Assembly: GCA_018816945.1 (NCBI GenBank) | Contig: JAHIVC010000099.1 | Coordinates: forward strand, 378,554 to 442,553 | Length of the DNA stretch: 64,000 bases | Source: Bacteroidota bacterium | GTDB taxonomy: Bacteria; Bacteroidota; Bacteroidia; Bacteroidales; GCA-2711565 | Direction: 5' to 3' | In this document: positions 17,362 through 26,366 of the stretch, one piece after another | Layout of the letters: every line of letters begins with the position of its first letter | How positions within the stretch are numbered: position 1 is the first letter of the stretch | The notes under the pieces: model-generated | Databases searched by the model: none | Seen by the model: only the letters and a program-made list of their open reading frames with translations | Told to the model about the DNA's origin: nothing | Translations under genes and position numbers: made by a program

Positions 17362-20157
17362 TTAATGTGCCTCTAGCCAGTTATTGCCTGTGTTTATATC
17401 AACAACAATTGGTACTTCCATTTTTATGGCGTTTTTCATACTGTTTTCCACAATTTTTTGTACGATCTGCAATTCCGATTTCAAAGTATCAAAAACCAAC
17501 TCATCATGTACTTGAAGGATCATTTTTGATTGAAGTTTTTGTTTCTCGAATTCTTCATAAATGCGAATCATGGCAATCTTGATCATGTCTGCAGATGAAC
17601 CCTGTATAGGGGCATTGATGGCATTTCTTTCTGCAAACCCTCTAACTATGGCGTTATTTGAATTAATATCATTCAAATACCTGCGACGGCCCATAATGGT
17701 TTCAACATAACCTTTTTCACGAGCCGACTTTATGGTAGATTCCATGTAATTTTTCACACCTTTATATTGCTTAAAATACTGGTCGATTATCTCAGCGGCT
17801 TCTTTTCGTGGAATTGATAATCGTTCAGATAAGCCAAAGGCAGAAATACCGTAAATAATACCAAAGTTGACCATTTTCGCATTTCTGCGCATATCTTTTG
17901 TAACTTCATCAAGACCAACACCATAAACCTTTGATGCGGTTGCCGTATGAATGTCGATCCCATCCTTGAATGCTGCAATCATTTGTTGATCTTTGCTTAA
18001 TTCTGCAATAATTCTCAATTCGATTTGCGAATAATCTGCAGCAAATAGAATATGGTTTTCGTCTCTCGGGATAAAAGTTCTCCGAATTTCCCGGCCTTTT
18101 TCTGTGCGGATAGGAATATTTTGAAGATTTGGATTTTGTGAACTTAATCTTCCGGTTGACGCCACCGTTTGCATATAAGAAGTGTGGATACGTCCATCAC
18201 GAGGATTTACCAATTCGGGTAAAGTATCAACATACGTTGATTTTAATTTGGTCAAAGTGCGAAAATCCAATATTTCAGAAATAATGGGATGCTTATTTAC
18301 TAATTTCTGTAAAATATCTTCTCCTGTAGAATATTGCTTGGTCTTGGTTTTTTTGGCGTTATCAATTATTTTTAAACGGTCAAATAAAATTTCGCCCAAC
18401 TGTTTTGGAGATGCAATATTAAATTCTTGTCCTGCATGACCATAAATCCGATCTCTGATTTTCAGTAATTCTTCATGCAACTCTTTAGAGTAAGTATTCA
18501 GGACCTCAAAATCAAGTCTGACACCTTCTGTTTCCATCGAAACCAGGACCGGAATGAGAGGCCCTTCAATTTTTTCATATAATTCAAGCGTACCTGATTC
18601 TTTTAACTTTGGTCTGAATAATTTTGATAGTTGCAGCGTAATATCTGCGTCTTCGCAAGCATAATCAACCAATTGAGAAAGCTTATACTGCTGAACCTGC
18701 CTCATGTTAAGCTGATGTCCTCGTTTTTTTTCGGTGATTTCATCATAACTTATGGGCCTATATTTCAAATAAGTTTCTGCCAGATAATCCATCCCGTGAC
18801 GTAAATCAGGTTCAAGTAAATAGTGTGCAATCATTGTGTCAAATAGCGGACCTTTCACTTCAATCTCATACCATTTTAAAATCGTAATATCGTATTTGAT
18901 ATTTTGTCCGACTTTCTCAATTTTTTCATTTTCAAAGAGAGCCTTAAATTCAGAGAGAATCCGCAGACATTCATTATAATTTTCAGGTAATGGTACATAA
19001 AATGCCTTGCTAATTTCAAAGGCAAATGATAAGCCGACAATTTCTGCGTTATTCGCATCCTTATCGGTAGTTTCGGTATCAAAACAAAATGAAGATTTTG
19101 AACTTAATGCTTCAATTAACTCTTTACGTGCTGCTGAAGAATCAACCAGAGTATAAGAGTGGGCTACCGTTGAAATATTGCTTTTGTCAGGAATTAATCT
19201 TTCATTTTCGGGTAATTCGCTGAACAAATCCGCATAAGTATTATTGTCTTGCTTCACCACAACGCTAGGTTGAGCTGGTTGATCCGTGAAAAATCTTTGG
19301 GCCAACTGACGAAATTCAAGTTCAGCAAATAATTGTTTAAGGACAGGAATATCCGGTTCATTGATCTCTAACAGGTTTTCATCAAAATCGACCGGAACAT
19401 CCAAGATGATCGTTGCCAGTTGTTTTGACATAATCGCTTGTTCACTGAAAGCTTCCAAATTTTCTTTTAGTTTTCCCTTCAGTTGATGTGTTTTTTTTAA
19501 TAGATTTTCCAAGCTGTCAAATTCACCAATAAGTTTTGAAGCCGTTTTTTCACCAACCCCGGGAACCCCCGGAATATTATCTGAAGCATCTCCCCAAAGT
19601 CCGAGAATATCAATGAATTGTTCAGGCCGTTTTAAACCATATTTCTCACAAATCTCTTTTACTCCAACAATCTCTGGTTTATTACCTAATCGGGCAGGCT
19701 TATACATCAAAATGTTTTCTGAAATCAATTGTCCGAAATCCTTGTCAGGAGTCATCATGTAAGTAATATAGCCTTTTTTTTCAGCTTTTTTCGCAAGGGT
19801 TCCTATGATATCATCAGCTTCGTATCCATCCAGAGCGATTAAAGGAATATTTAGTGCTTTTATTAATCGAATAATATAAGGGATCGCCAGGGATATATCT
19901 TCAGGCATTGCTTCACGATTTGCTTTGTAAGCAGCAAATTCAATGTGTCGAACTGTGGGTGCTTTTGAATCAATGGCAACCCCTATATGACTGGGATTTT
20001 CACTCTTTAAAACCTCAATCAGGGTATTGGCAAAACCAAGAATTGCAGAGGTATTTAATCCTTTTGAGTTGATCCGGGGGTTTTTATTAAGTGCAAAATA
20101 AGCACGGTAAATCAATGCCATTGCGTCAAGTAAGAAAAGTTTTTTTGGTTCGGCCAT
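17362..20157 (-). CDS. polA: DNA polymerase I
   Basis: From the ATG at 20157 the protein has 931 residues, the normal size. Residues 1-290 are the 5'-3' exonuclease (FLLDAMALIYRAYFA, DGYEADDIIGTLA, GDASDNIPGVPGVGEKTA). Residues 330-510 are a 3'-5' exonuclease that keeps the DxE motif (CFDTETTDKD), so proofreading is expected. The polymerase part has motif A DYSQIELRI, motif B RRNAKMVNFGIIYG and motif C VHDELVF. It fills gaps and removes RNA primers in replication and repair. A TTG two codons upstream (20163) is not favoured over the ATG. It stands alone and is divergent from the PIN-PhoH gene. Confidence 0.97.
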   Translation of the reverse strand: MAEPKKLFLLDAMALIYRAYFALNKNPRINSKGLNTSAILGFANTLIEVLKSENPSHIGVAIDSKAPTVRHIEFAAYKANREAMPEDISLAIPYIIRLIKALNIPLIALDGYEADDIIGTLAKKAEKKGYITYMMTPDKDFGQLISENILMYKPARLGNKPEIVGVKEICEKYGLKRPEQFIDILGLWGDASDNIPGVPGVGEKTASKLIGEFDSLENLLKKTHQLKGKLKENLEAFSEQAIMSKQLATIILDVPVDFDENLLEINEPDIPVLKQLFAELEFRQLAQRFFTDQPAQPSVVVKQDNNTYADLFSELPENERLIPDKSNISTVAHSYTLVDSSAARKELIEALSSKSSFCFDTETTDKDANNAEIVGLSFAFEISKAFYVPLPENYNECLRILSEFKALFENEKIEKVGQNIKYDITILKWYEIEVKGPLFDTMIAHYLLEPDLRHGMDYLAETYLKYRPISYDEITEKKRGHQLNMRQVQQYKLSQLVDYACEDADITLQLSKLFRPKLKESGTLELYEKIEGPLIPVLVSMETEGVRLDFEVLNTYSKELHEELLKIRDRIYGHAGQEFNIASPKQLGEILFDRLKIIDNAKKTKTKQYSTGEDILQKLVNKHPIISEILDFRTLTKLKSTYVDTLPELVNPRDGRIHTSYMQTVASTGRLSSQNPNLQNIPIRTEKGREIRRTFIPRDENHILFAADYSQIELRIIAELSKDQQMIAAFKDGIDIHTATASKVYGVGLDEVTKDMRRNAKMVNFGIIYGISAFGLSERLSIPRKEAAEIIDQYFKQYKGVKNYMESTIKSAREKGYVETIMGRRRYLNDINSNNAIVRGFAERNAINAPIQGSSADMIKIAMIRIYEEFEKQKLQSKMILQVHDELVFDTLKSELQIVQKIVENSMKNAIKMEVPIVVDINTGNNWLEAH

Positions 20158-20392
20158 CGTCAAAAATTTGTGTTATTCTTTTGTTCAAAATTATTAGGAT
20201 CGTTCAGAATGAATAATGTGGATGAGCACCTATAAATCAGTAATTCCCAATTATGCAAATATACTTAAAAGATCAGGATTTTAGATCATAAATGCTTTCC
20301 GGATATTTTTTGATTTGTTATTAATTTGTGGCTCATCCATTATTTTTAAGCATTTTTATGGTTAACTTTACCCGTATACAATACCTAAAATT

Positions 20393-21724
20393 ATGGCAAA
20401 GAGGAAGCAAAAGAAGATATTTGTGCTCGACACTTCAGTTATATTGTATAATCATGGTGCCCTGCATAGTTTTGATGATAATGATGTAGCCATTCCTATA
20501 ACAGTGCTTGAAGAGCTCGATAATTTCAAGAAAGGCAACGAAATCAAAAATTTTGAAGCTCGTGAATTTATTCGTATCATGGATCGCTTATCAGGTAAAA
20601 TTACACTGCAGAATTGGATTCCCTTAGATGGAAAAGGAAAAGGAAATTTTAAGGTTGTGATGAATGAAAAAAGTGAATTGGATGCTGTCAAGATTTTTGG
20701 CGAAAATAAACCCGACCATCGAATCTTAAATGCTGCAATCGTTCTGGCTAACGAAAATCCGGATAAGAAAGTGATTTTAGTGACCAAGGATATAAACCTG
20801 AGGCTTAAGGCCAAATCTTTAAGCATTCCTGCCGAAGATTTTGAAACTGGCAAGGTGAAAGACGTTGATTCATTATATTCAGGAAAATCGGTTATTGAGG
20901 ATGTTGATAAAGCTGTGATTGATAAACTTTATATAGAAGGAAGTTGCACCCTGGCTGATATTGGAGAAAAAGCTTGCCATCCAAATCATTATTTTATTTT
21001 AAAAAATAACCGAACATCTGCGCTTGGTTTTTTTAATCCTGTGACTAAATTGGTTGAGCGGGTTGAAAAAAGACAGGCGTATAAAATTTCACCCCGAAAT
21101 GCCGAACAGGTTTTTGCGATCCATGCCATTATGAATCCTGATGTAAAACTGGTAACGCTTCAAGGTGTGGCCGGTACTGGTAAAACATTAATTGCGCTTG
21201 CAGGTGCCCTTGATCAAAAACGTTCTTTTAAGCAGATTTATCTGGCCAGGCCAATCGTTCCGTTAAGCAATAAGGATATAGGCTATCTGCCGGGAAATAT
21301 TAAAGAAAAAATCAATCCATACATGGAACCCCTCTGGGACAATCTAAAATTCATCCAGAATCAGTACAGTGAAAGTGATAAGGAATTCAAGGTGATTACC
21401 AATGCGATAGATTCGGAAAAACTGGTGATTACACCACTTGCCTATATCCGGGGTAGAAGTATTTCGAATGTTTGTTTTATCGTTGATGAGGCACAGAACC
21501 TGACACCTCACGAAGTGAAGACCATTATTACACGGGCTGGTGAGAATACCAAAATTATTTTCACGGGAGATGTATATCAAATTGATACTCCTTATCTTGA
21601 TTCTCAAAGTAATGGATTATCATATTTGATCGATAAAATTAAACACCATGAAATATACGCTCATGTTCGTTTAGAGAAAGGAGAACGTTCGGAACTGGCA
21701 AATCTGGCGAATGAACTTTTGTAG
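20393..21724 (+). CDS. phoH: PIN domain-PhoH family ATPase
   Basis: The 443 residues join an N-terminal PIN ribonuclease domain to a C-terminal PhoH ATPase. The PIN domain opens with FVLDTSVILYN and has ITVLEELDNFK and a later VTKDINLRLKA acidic motif. The PhoH part has Walker A GVAGTGKT near residues 258-265, Walker B CFIVDEAQNL and FTGDVYQID. Such PhoH2-type proteins act as sequence-directed RNA-unwinding ribonucleases. Bacteroidota and others usually keep one chromosomal copy with a presumed RNA-metabolism role. No antitoxin-like gene precedes it. It is cytoplasmic and faces the convergent M28 peptidase gene with a 10-base gap. Confidence 0.93.
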   Translation: MAKRKQKKIFVLDTSVILYNHGALHSFDDNDVAIPITVLEELDNFKKGNEIKNFEAREFIRIMDRLSGKITLQNWIPLDGKGKGNFKVVMNEKSELDAVKIFGENKPDHRILNAAIVLANENPDKKVILVTKDINLRLKAKSLSIPAEDFETGKVKDVDSLYSGKSVIEDVDKAVIDKLYIEGSCTLADIGEKACHPNHYFILKNNRTSALGFFNPVTKLVERVEKRQAYKISPRNAEQVFAIHAIMNPDVKLVTLQGVAGTGKTLIALAGALDQKRSFKQIYLARPIVPLSNKDIGYLPGNIKEKINPYMEPLWDNLKFIQNQYSESDKEFKVITNAIDSEKLVITPLAYIRGRSISNVCFIVDEAQNLTPHEVKTIITRAGENTKIIFTGDVYQIDTPYLDSQSNGLSYLIDKIKHHEIYAHVRLEKGERSELANLANELL

Positions 21725-21734
21725 GAATCAGATA

Positions 21735-22721
21735 CTACTTTTCTTCAAAAATAACGGTCATCACGGTACGCCCTACCACTCCTAAACTTATCGGGTCTAT
21801 TACAGAGAGATCATCCCCTATGGTATGCCAGTGTTCAAAAAATCCTGTGGAACTGTTATCATCATAATCGATAATATTGATGGTTGGAATATTCAAGTAT
21901 TTGTTAATTGGCACATGGTCATCGAGAATTGAACCACCGGAAATAGATTTAAAATAATCGGCATAGCCCAGTTTTGCTGCTGTTTTCCATACCATATCCA
22001 TAATGCCAGGTGCATAATGCATTGAGGTAGATTCTTTTGCGAAAATCGGATCAGTGGCACCAACCATATCTAACAAAATCCCAAATCTGGCAGTATAATT
22101 AATCTGATGTGGATTTTTTGACCAATATTGAGAACCCAATGCCCAACTATCGTTATTCCCATAACTACCTGAATCTTCAATATCAAACAAAACAATATCG
22201 ATCCCAGCCGAAGTATAATGCTGACCTAAGTGACGAGCAATTTCTAATAATACGCCAACTCCGCTGGCCCCATCATTAGCCCCTTGTATTGGCTTATTAT
22301 GATTAGAGGGATCAGGATCTTGATCGGCATTTGGACGAGAATCCCAATGAGCACATAGCAAAATCCTGTTTTTCTTTTCAGGTTGAAAAGAAGCAATAAT
22401 ATTTTTGCCTTCAATAATATTCCCGTCAGGCAAGCGCGTTTTAAAATTTTGAATCTGAACTGCTGCACCAAATTGGTTCAGCGTAGTTTCGAGATAAGAA
22501 AGACAATTCGCATGAGCGGTTGAACCAGGAACCCTGGGTCCAAAAGATAATTGTTGCGCTACAAAAAAGTAAGCCGAATCAGCATTAAATGAAGGTATAA
22601 ATATTTCTTTTTTTTCAATTGTTGCACTTACCTTTTTCTCAGATGGCCTGGAATTTCCGCAGGCTACACTAAATAGTAAAATAGTGATGGATATAGATGC
22701 TTTGAAATATGTTGTTTTCAT
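21735..22721 (-). CDS. M28-family lipoprotein, glutaminyl-peptide cyclotransferase-like
   Basis: The 328 residues start with a lipoprotein signal (ISITILLFSVAC, Cys21 as lipidation site). The metallopeptidase fold follows: FGPRVPGSTAHANC near residue 60, metal ligands in LLCAHWDSRP and GANDGASGVGVLLE, acidic FDIEDSG, and a late EHWHTIGDD His. This set matches bacterial glutaminyl cyclases of the M28 fold, which close N-terminal Gln to pyroglutamate on exported proteins. Many Bacteroidota secreted proteins start with Gln after signal cleavage, as the two plug proteins here would. A true aminopeptidase role cannot be ruled out. It should act in the periplasm, anchored by lipid. Confidence 0.85.
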   Translation of the reverse strand: MKTTYFKASISITILLFSVACGNSRPSEKKVSATIEKKEIFIPSFNADSAYFFVAQQLSFGPRVPGSTAHANCLSYLETTLNQFGAAVQIQNFKTRLPDGNIIEGKNIIASFQPEKKNRILLCAHWDSRPNADQDPDPSNHNKPIQGANDGASGVGVLLEIARHLGQHYTSAGIDIVLFDIEDSGSYGNNDSWALGSQYWSKNPHQINYTARFGILLDMVGATDPIFAKESTSMHYAPGIMDMVWKTAAKLGYADYFKSISGGSILDDHVPINKYLNIPTINIIDYDDNSSTGFFEHWHTIGDDLSVIDPISLGVVGRTVMTVIFEEK

Positions 22722-22828
22722 GTGTTAATAATTTTGATTTTAATGGTCACATAGCTTTTCCCGATTTTTCGGAAGAATATCTATTATTAACATTCGTGAT
22801 TAGTATGAACAGTATTAATATGGCTATA

Positions 22829-23434
22829 TCATTTTGATTTATTGATTAAAGAAGCGGGTGCGCCAAAAACATCCTGAGATATAATTTCATTTATGGGTTT
22901 TCTTTCTCGTTCAGCCTTTTCGGAAACTTGCATTCTGGAAGGTAAAATTGACGGGTCACCTATATAACCCAGAGCAGTTATCGTTAATGGCTCAAAATTA
23001 TTGGGTATTTGTAATAATTCGATGGCTTTTTCTTTGGAGAATCCAGCCATTTGATGTGCATAAATACCATCGCTCATTGCCTGAAAAGTGAGATGTGCAA
23101 CAGCTTGTCCAACATCATATCGGAAAGATTGGTTTTCACTACCATCTTTTCCGGTTCTTTCACCACAATTAAGTATTAAAATCGGTGCGTGAATTGCCCA
23201 TAGTTGATTAAATTCAACCATTGTTTCGAATATTTTCCGATAGGTTGCGTCATGTTTTTTGCCGATTATAAAATACCAAGGCTGAAGATTGCTGGCTGAT
23301 GGCGACCATCGAGCCGCTTCAATCAGTTTTAAAAGTAAGTCGTCAGAAATCTTTTTTTCACAAAAAGCCCTTGGGCTCCATCTATTTGCTAAAAGATGAT
23401 TTATTTCAATGCTGGTTTTAGCTGCTTTTGTCAT
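22829..23434 (-). CDS. Nitroreductase-family flavoprotein
   Basis: The 201-residue protein has the FMN-binding motifs of the family: RWSPRAF near residue 20, AARWSPSASNLQPWYFI near residue 45, and ALGYIGDP near residue 155. It should be a dimeric FMN enzyme that reduces nitro-compounds, quinones or other electron acceptors with NAD(P)H; the substrate is unknown. It starts 4 bases after the stop of the histidine kinase gene, so it is the third gene of the response regulator-kinase operon. That position could mean a detoxifying job linked to the same stress, or simple read-through. Confidence 0.88.
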   Translation of the reverse strand: MTKAAKTSIEINHLLANRWSPRAFCEKKISDDLLLKLIEAARWSPSASNLQPWYFIIGKKHDATYRKIFETMVEFNQLWAIHAPILILNCGERTGKDGSENQSFRYDVGQAVAHLTFQAMSDGIYAHQMAGFSKEKAIELLQIPNNFEPLTITALGYIGDPSILPSRMQVSEKAERERKPINEIISQDVFGAPASLINKSK

Positions 23435-23438
23435 CCCA

Positions 23439-24794
23439 TTAAAAAATTAAGGTAAAAGTGGTCCCATCTTTTGGGGTTGATCGCACGGAGATTGCTCCCT
23501 TATGCAAGCTCATGATTTGTCGTGACAAACTTAATCCAATACCCGATCCGGTTTTTTTAGATGTAAAGAAAGGCATAAATATTTTATCCAGTATATCGGG
23601 TTTGATACCGCTGCCGTTATCCGAAATTTCTATTAAAACCCTGCCCGAATCATTCTTATAAGCCATAATGAATATTTGAGGGTTTTGAATTTCGCTTACG
23701 GCATCAATTGCATTTAGCATCAAATTTATGATTACCTGGTCAATTAAATCAGGATCGGCGGTAATTTTCAAATCATTCGGCATAACCTTAGAAGTACACT
23801 GGATTTTATGATTATCCATTTTTGGCTTCATCAGTTCAGAAGAGCGTTCGAATAATTCCTTTACTTCAAAGTATCGGAAATTTGGTTTTGGGATACGTGT
23901 AAGGTTTCGGTATATTTCAACAAAATTTAAAAGCCCCTGACTTCTTTTTTGTATTGTTTTTAATGCACTGCCAATTCCATCCATATCTTCCTGGTCAAGC
24001 TCTTTTAATCTCAGATCAGCTTCCGGATCAACAAACATCATTTCTTGTACCGTTGATGCCAGAGATGAAATGGGTGTAATTGAATTCATGATTTCATGCG
24101 TGAGTACCCTGATTAGTTTTTGCCACGATTCAATTTCTTTTTCTTCTAATTCAGCGTGAATATTTTGCAGGGCAATTAAAGTGTATTCTTCGCCACGCAT
24201 GCGAAATTCAGTAGCATAAACCGACAATTGTAAAAGCTCATCCTTAATAAATAACTTGATTAAGGTATTATCGCCGGCTTTCATTTTGTAAAGCATTTCC
24301 GGCAAATCTTTTTTTATCAGTTTTAAATCGTCAATGTACCGAAGATTTGATATTTTAAATAATCGTTTCCCAGCCGTATTTATGATGTCAACTTTCCCAT
24401 CTCTGGTGAAAGAAATAATCCCTATGCTTACATGCTGAACAACTGTTTGAAGGTAATTAAAATGCTCTTCTTTTTCGGCACGGTAACGTTTAAATTCATT
24501 TATGATTTGATTAAACTCATTATTCAATCCTTCAAAACTTTTGCCCATTCCTTTATCAGAGAATGAAGTTGCAAAATCGGCATGCCTGATGCTTTCGAGG
24601 AATTTCCCAAGTTTTTTGTTTGTGTTTTCAACAAAGCGAATGGCACTTATTACTTGTACAATAATTAATGCGCCAACAATTAAAAGGCTGATTAAATACT
24701 TTTCAAATTCAGCCAGATAAACTAACAGAAAAATAGATAAAGTGAGTAAAATAATCCTGGCAATAACCAGAAAACGAAATCTATTATAAACCAT
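23439..24794 (-). CDS. Sensor-less (intramembrane-type) histidine kinase, unit A
   Basis: The 451 residues open with two membrane helices (about 8-28 and 33-53) joined by only a few residues (AEFEKY), so there is no extracytoplasmic sensor domain. A juxtamembrane segment (ENTNKKLGKFL) and a PAS-like domain (HVSIGIISFTRDGKVDIIN) follow. The DHp helix holds the phospho-acceptor His in LTHEIMNSITPISS. The ATPase domain has N-box LMLNAIDA, DNGSGI and GSGIGLSLSRQIM. It resembles NtrY-type kinases in the catalytic part. Its start overlaps the response regulator stop by 11 bases, and a nitroreductase gene follows after 4 bases. The divergent genes across the promoter are the HlyD-type adaptor and ABC ATPase. 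It likely receives its signal inside the membrane or from a partner permease. Confidence 0.9.
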   Translation of the reverse strand: MVYNRFRFLVIARIILLTLSIFLLVYLAEFEKYLISLLIVGALIIVQVISAIRFVENTNKKLGKFLESIRHADFATSFSDKGMGKSFEGLNNEFNQIINEFKRYRAEKEEHFNYLQTVVQHVSIGIISFTRDGKVDIINTAGKRLFKISNLRYIDDLKLIKKDLPEMLYKMKAGDNTLIKLFIKDELLQLSVYATEFRMRGEEYTLIALQNIHAELEEKEIESWQKLIRVLTHEIMNSITPISSLASTVQEMMFVDPEADLRLKELDQEDMDGIGSALKTIQKRSQGLLNFVEIYRNLTRIPKPNFRYFEVKELFERSSELMKPKMDNHKIQCTSKVMPNDLKITADPDLIDQVIINLMLNAIDAVSEIQNPQIFIMAYKNDSGRVLIEISDNGSGIKPDILDKIFMPFFTSKKTGSGIGLSLSRQIMSLHKGAISVRSTPKDGTTFTLIF

Positions 24795-26163
24795 ATTTTT
24801 CGATTCTACGATACAAAGAAGCCCTTGTTAGTCCGAGTTCTTTTGCCGCTTTGCTTATATTACCCCCATGTTTGTCAATCACCTTTCTGATAAGCATTTT
24901 CTCTGTTTCCTCAAGATTCATGTTTGATGGAAGATTGTCCAAATTGTTATCTGAATCATTTTGAGAAATAAAGAAATCATGAGGCTCAAGTAAATCGGAT
25001 TCACTCATAATAACGGCTCTTTCTACAGCATGTTGCAGCTCCCGTATATTTCCGGGCCATGTGTGTTTTTCAAGTCGCTTTGCAGTACTTGAGTTCAACC
25101 GTTTTTTGCTTATTTTGTATTTTTTGCAATAAATATCCAAGAAGTGATCGACCAACAATGAAATATCTTCAACTCTTTCGCGCAAGGAGGGTATTTGAAT
25201 TTCCACGGTATTGATCCTGTATAACAAATCCTGACGAAATTTATTTTCGTTCACCATTTGGTACAACGGCATATTAGTAGCACAAATTAAACGAACATCA
25301 ATTGGTATTTCCTTGTTGGTTCCTAATCTGACTACTTTTCTGTTTTGGAGTACACTTAATAATTTTGATTGTAAACTGAATGTAAGATTCCCGATTTCAT
25401 CCAAAAAAATGGTCCCTTTATTCGCAGCCTCAAAGCGTCCGGCTCGATCTTCTTTTGCATCGGTAAAGGCCCCTTTTTTAAATCCGAATAATTCGCTTTC
25501 GAATAGGCTTTCGGTAATTGCCCCCAAATCAACACTTATAAAAACCTGATCTTTCCGGTTCGATGCCCTGTGAATTGCTCTGGCGATTAATTCTTTGCCG
25601 GTACCATTTTCACCTAATATCAAAATATTGGCATCAGTAACAGCGACCTTTTGAACCGTATTTAAAACCTTTTGCATCGATTCCGATTCTCCAATCAAAT
25701 CTCTATATGCATGGTTTGTGTCAGCAATTAAAACTTTTTGTTTTGATCTTAAATCCTCAAGCTCAACTTTTGATTTTTTTAATTGTAAGGTGGTAGTTAT
25801 AGTTGCCAAAAGTTTTTTATTTTCCCAGGGTTTTAATAAGAAATTTGTAGCACCTTCCTTAATTCCCTGAACGGCTAATTCAATATCTCCGTATCCGGTA
25901 ATTAAAATTACAATTGAAGTTGGATCTATTTCTAAAATCTTATTCATCCAATGAAATCCTTCTTTTCCGCTAGTTGCGTCGGGTGAAAAATTCATATCCA
26001 GAAGGATTAATTCATAACTCTCATTCTTCAGTAAATCAGGAATATTTGCAGGATTGGCTTCCGTGTGTACAATATTGATATGTTGTTTAAGAAATAACTT
26101 GGCAGCTAAAAGCACATCCTGATCATCATCTACAATTAAAACTTTGGCGTCTAATTTCTCCAT
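24784..26163 (-). CDS. NtrC-type sigma54-dependent response regulator, unit A
   Basis: The 459 residues comprise a receiver (VDDDQD acidic pair, phospho-Asp in ILLDMNF, Lys in LLKPWEN), an AAA+ domain and a Fis-type helix-turn-helix. The AAA+ part has Walker A GENGTGKE, the sigma54-contact loop GAFTDA, Walker B TIFLDEIGNL and arginine-finger RINTVEIQIPSLRER. The C-terminal helix-turn-helix is NISKAAKELGLTRASLYRR. The contact loop reads GAFTDA instead of the usual GAFTGA, as in the other three regulators here. The loop after the phospho-Asp has an insertion ending SGKEGFHWM, also shared. It should activate sigma54 promoters from upstream sites; the best candidate is the divergent gap 26164-26366. 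The kinase gene overlaps its end. Confidence 0.93.
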   Translation of the reverse strand: MEKLDAKVLIVDDDQDVLLAAKLFLKQHINIVHTEANPANIPDLLKNESYELILLDMNFSPDATSGKEGFHWMNKILEIDPTSIVILITGYGDIELAVQGIKEGATNFLLKPWENKKLLATITTTLQLKKSKVELEDLRSKQKVLIADTNHAYRDLIGESESMQKVLNTVQKVAVTDANILILGENGTGKELIARAIHRASNRKDQVFISVDLGAITESLFESELFGFKKGAFTDAKEDRAGRFEAANKGTIFLDEIGNLTFSLQSKLLSVLQNRKVVRLGTNKEIPIDVRLICATNMPLYQMVNENKFRQDLLYRINTVEIQIPSLRERVEDISLLVDHFLDIYCKKYKISKKRLNSSTAKRLEKHTWPGNIRELQHAVERAVIMSESDLLEPHDFFISQNDSDNNLDNLPSNMNLEETEKMLIRKVIDKHGGNISKAAKELGLTRASLYRRIEKYGL

Positions 26164-26219
26164 AATCTAAAGGCAAAAAATTGAATGAATTTAAAGATTA
26201 TGGTAAAGGTATAAATTCT

Positions 26220-26335
26220 GTTCGTATTTGTACAAAAAAATGAACGATATCGAACAATATATACTATTACGACATTTGACACATGCTGTAATTGTCAGAA
26301 AAATAGCGCATTATAATTAGTGGCATGCATTTAGT
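26220..26335 (+). promoter_or_regulatory. Activator half-site array and sigma54-like promoter, unit A
   Basis: Half-sites GTTC, GTAC, GAAC and GAAC start at 26220, 26230, 26242 and 26252. The last is 69 bases before a TGGCAT at 26321, which is followed after 5 bases by TAGT. The -24 half is good and the -12 half is poor. The start codon of the adaptor gene is 46 bases after the -24 element. Units B and D have the same arrangement, which is the main support. Confidence 0.55.
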
Positions 26336-26366
26336 TAAATAGTGTTAAAATATTAATTTTTAAGAA

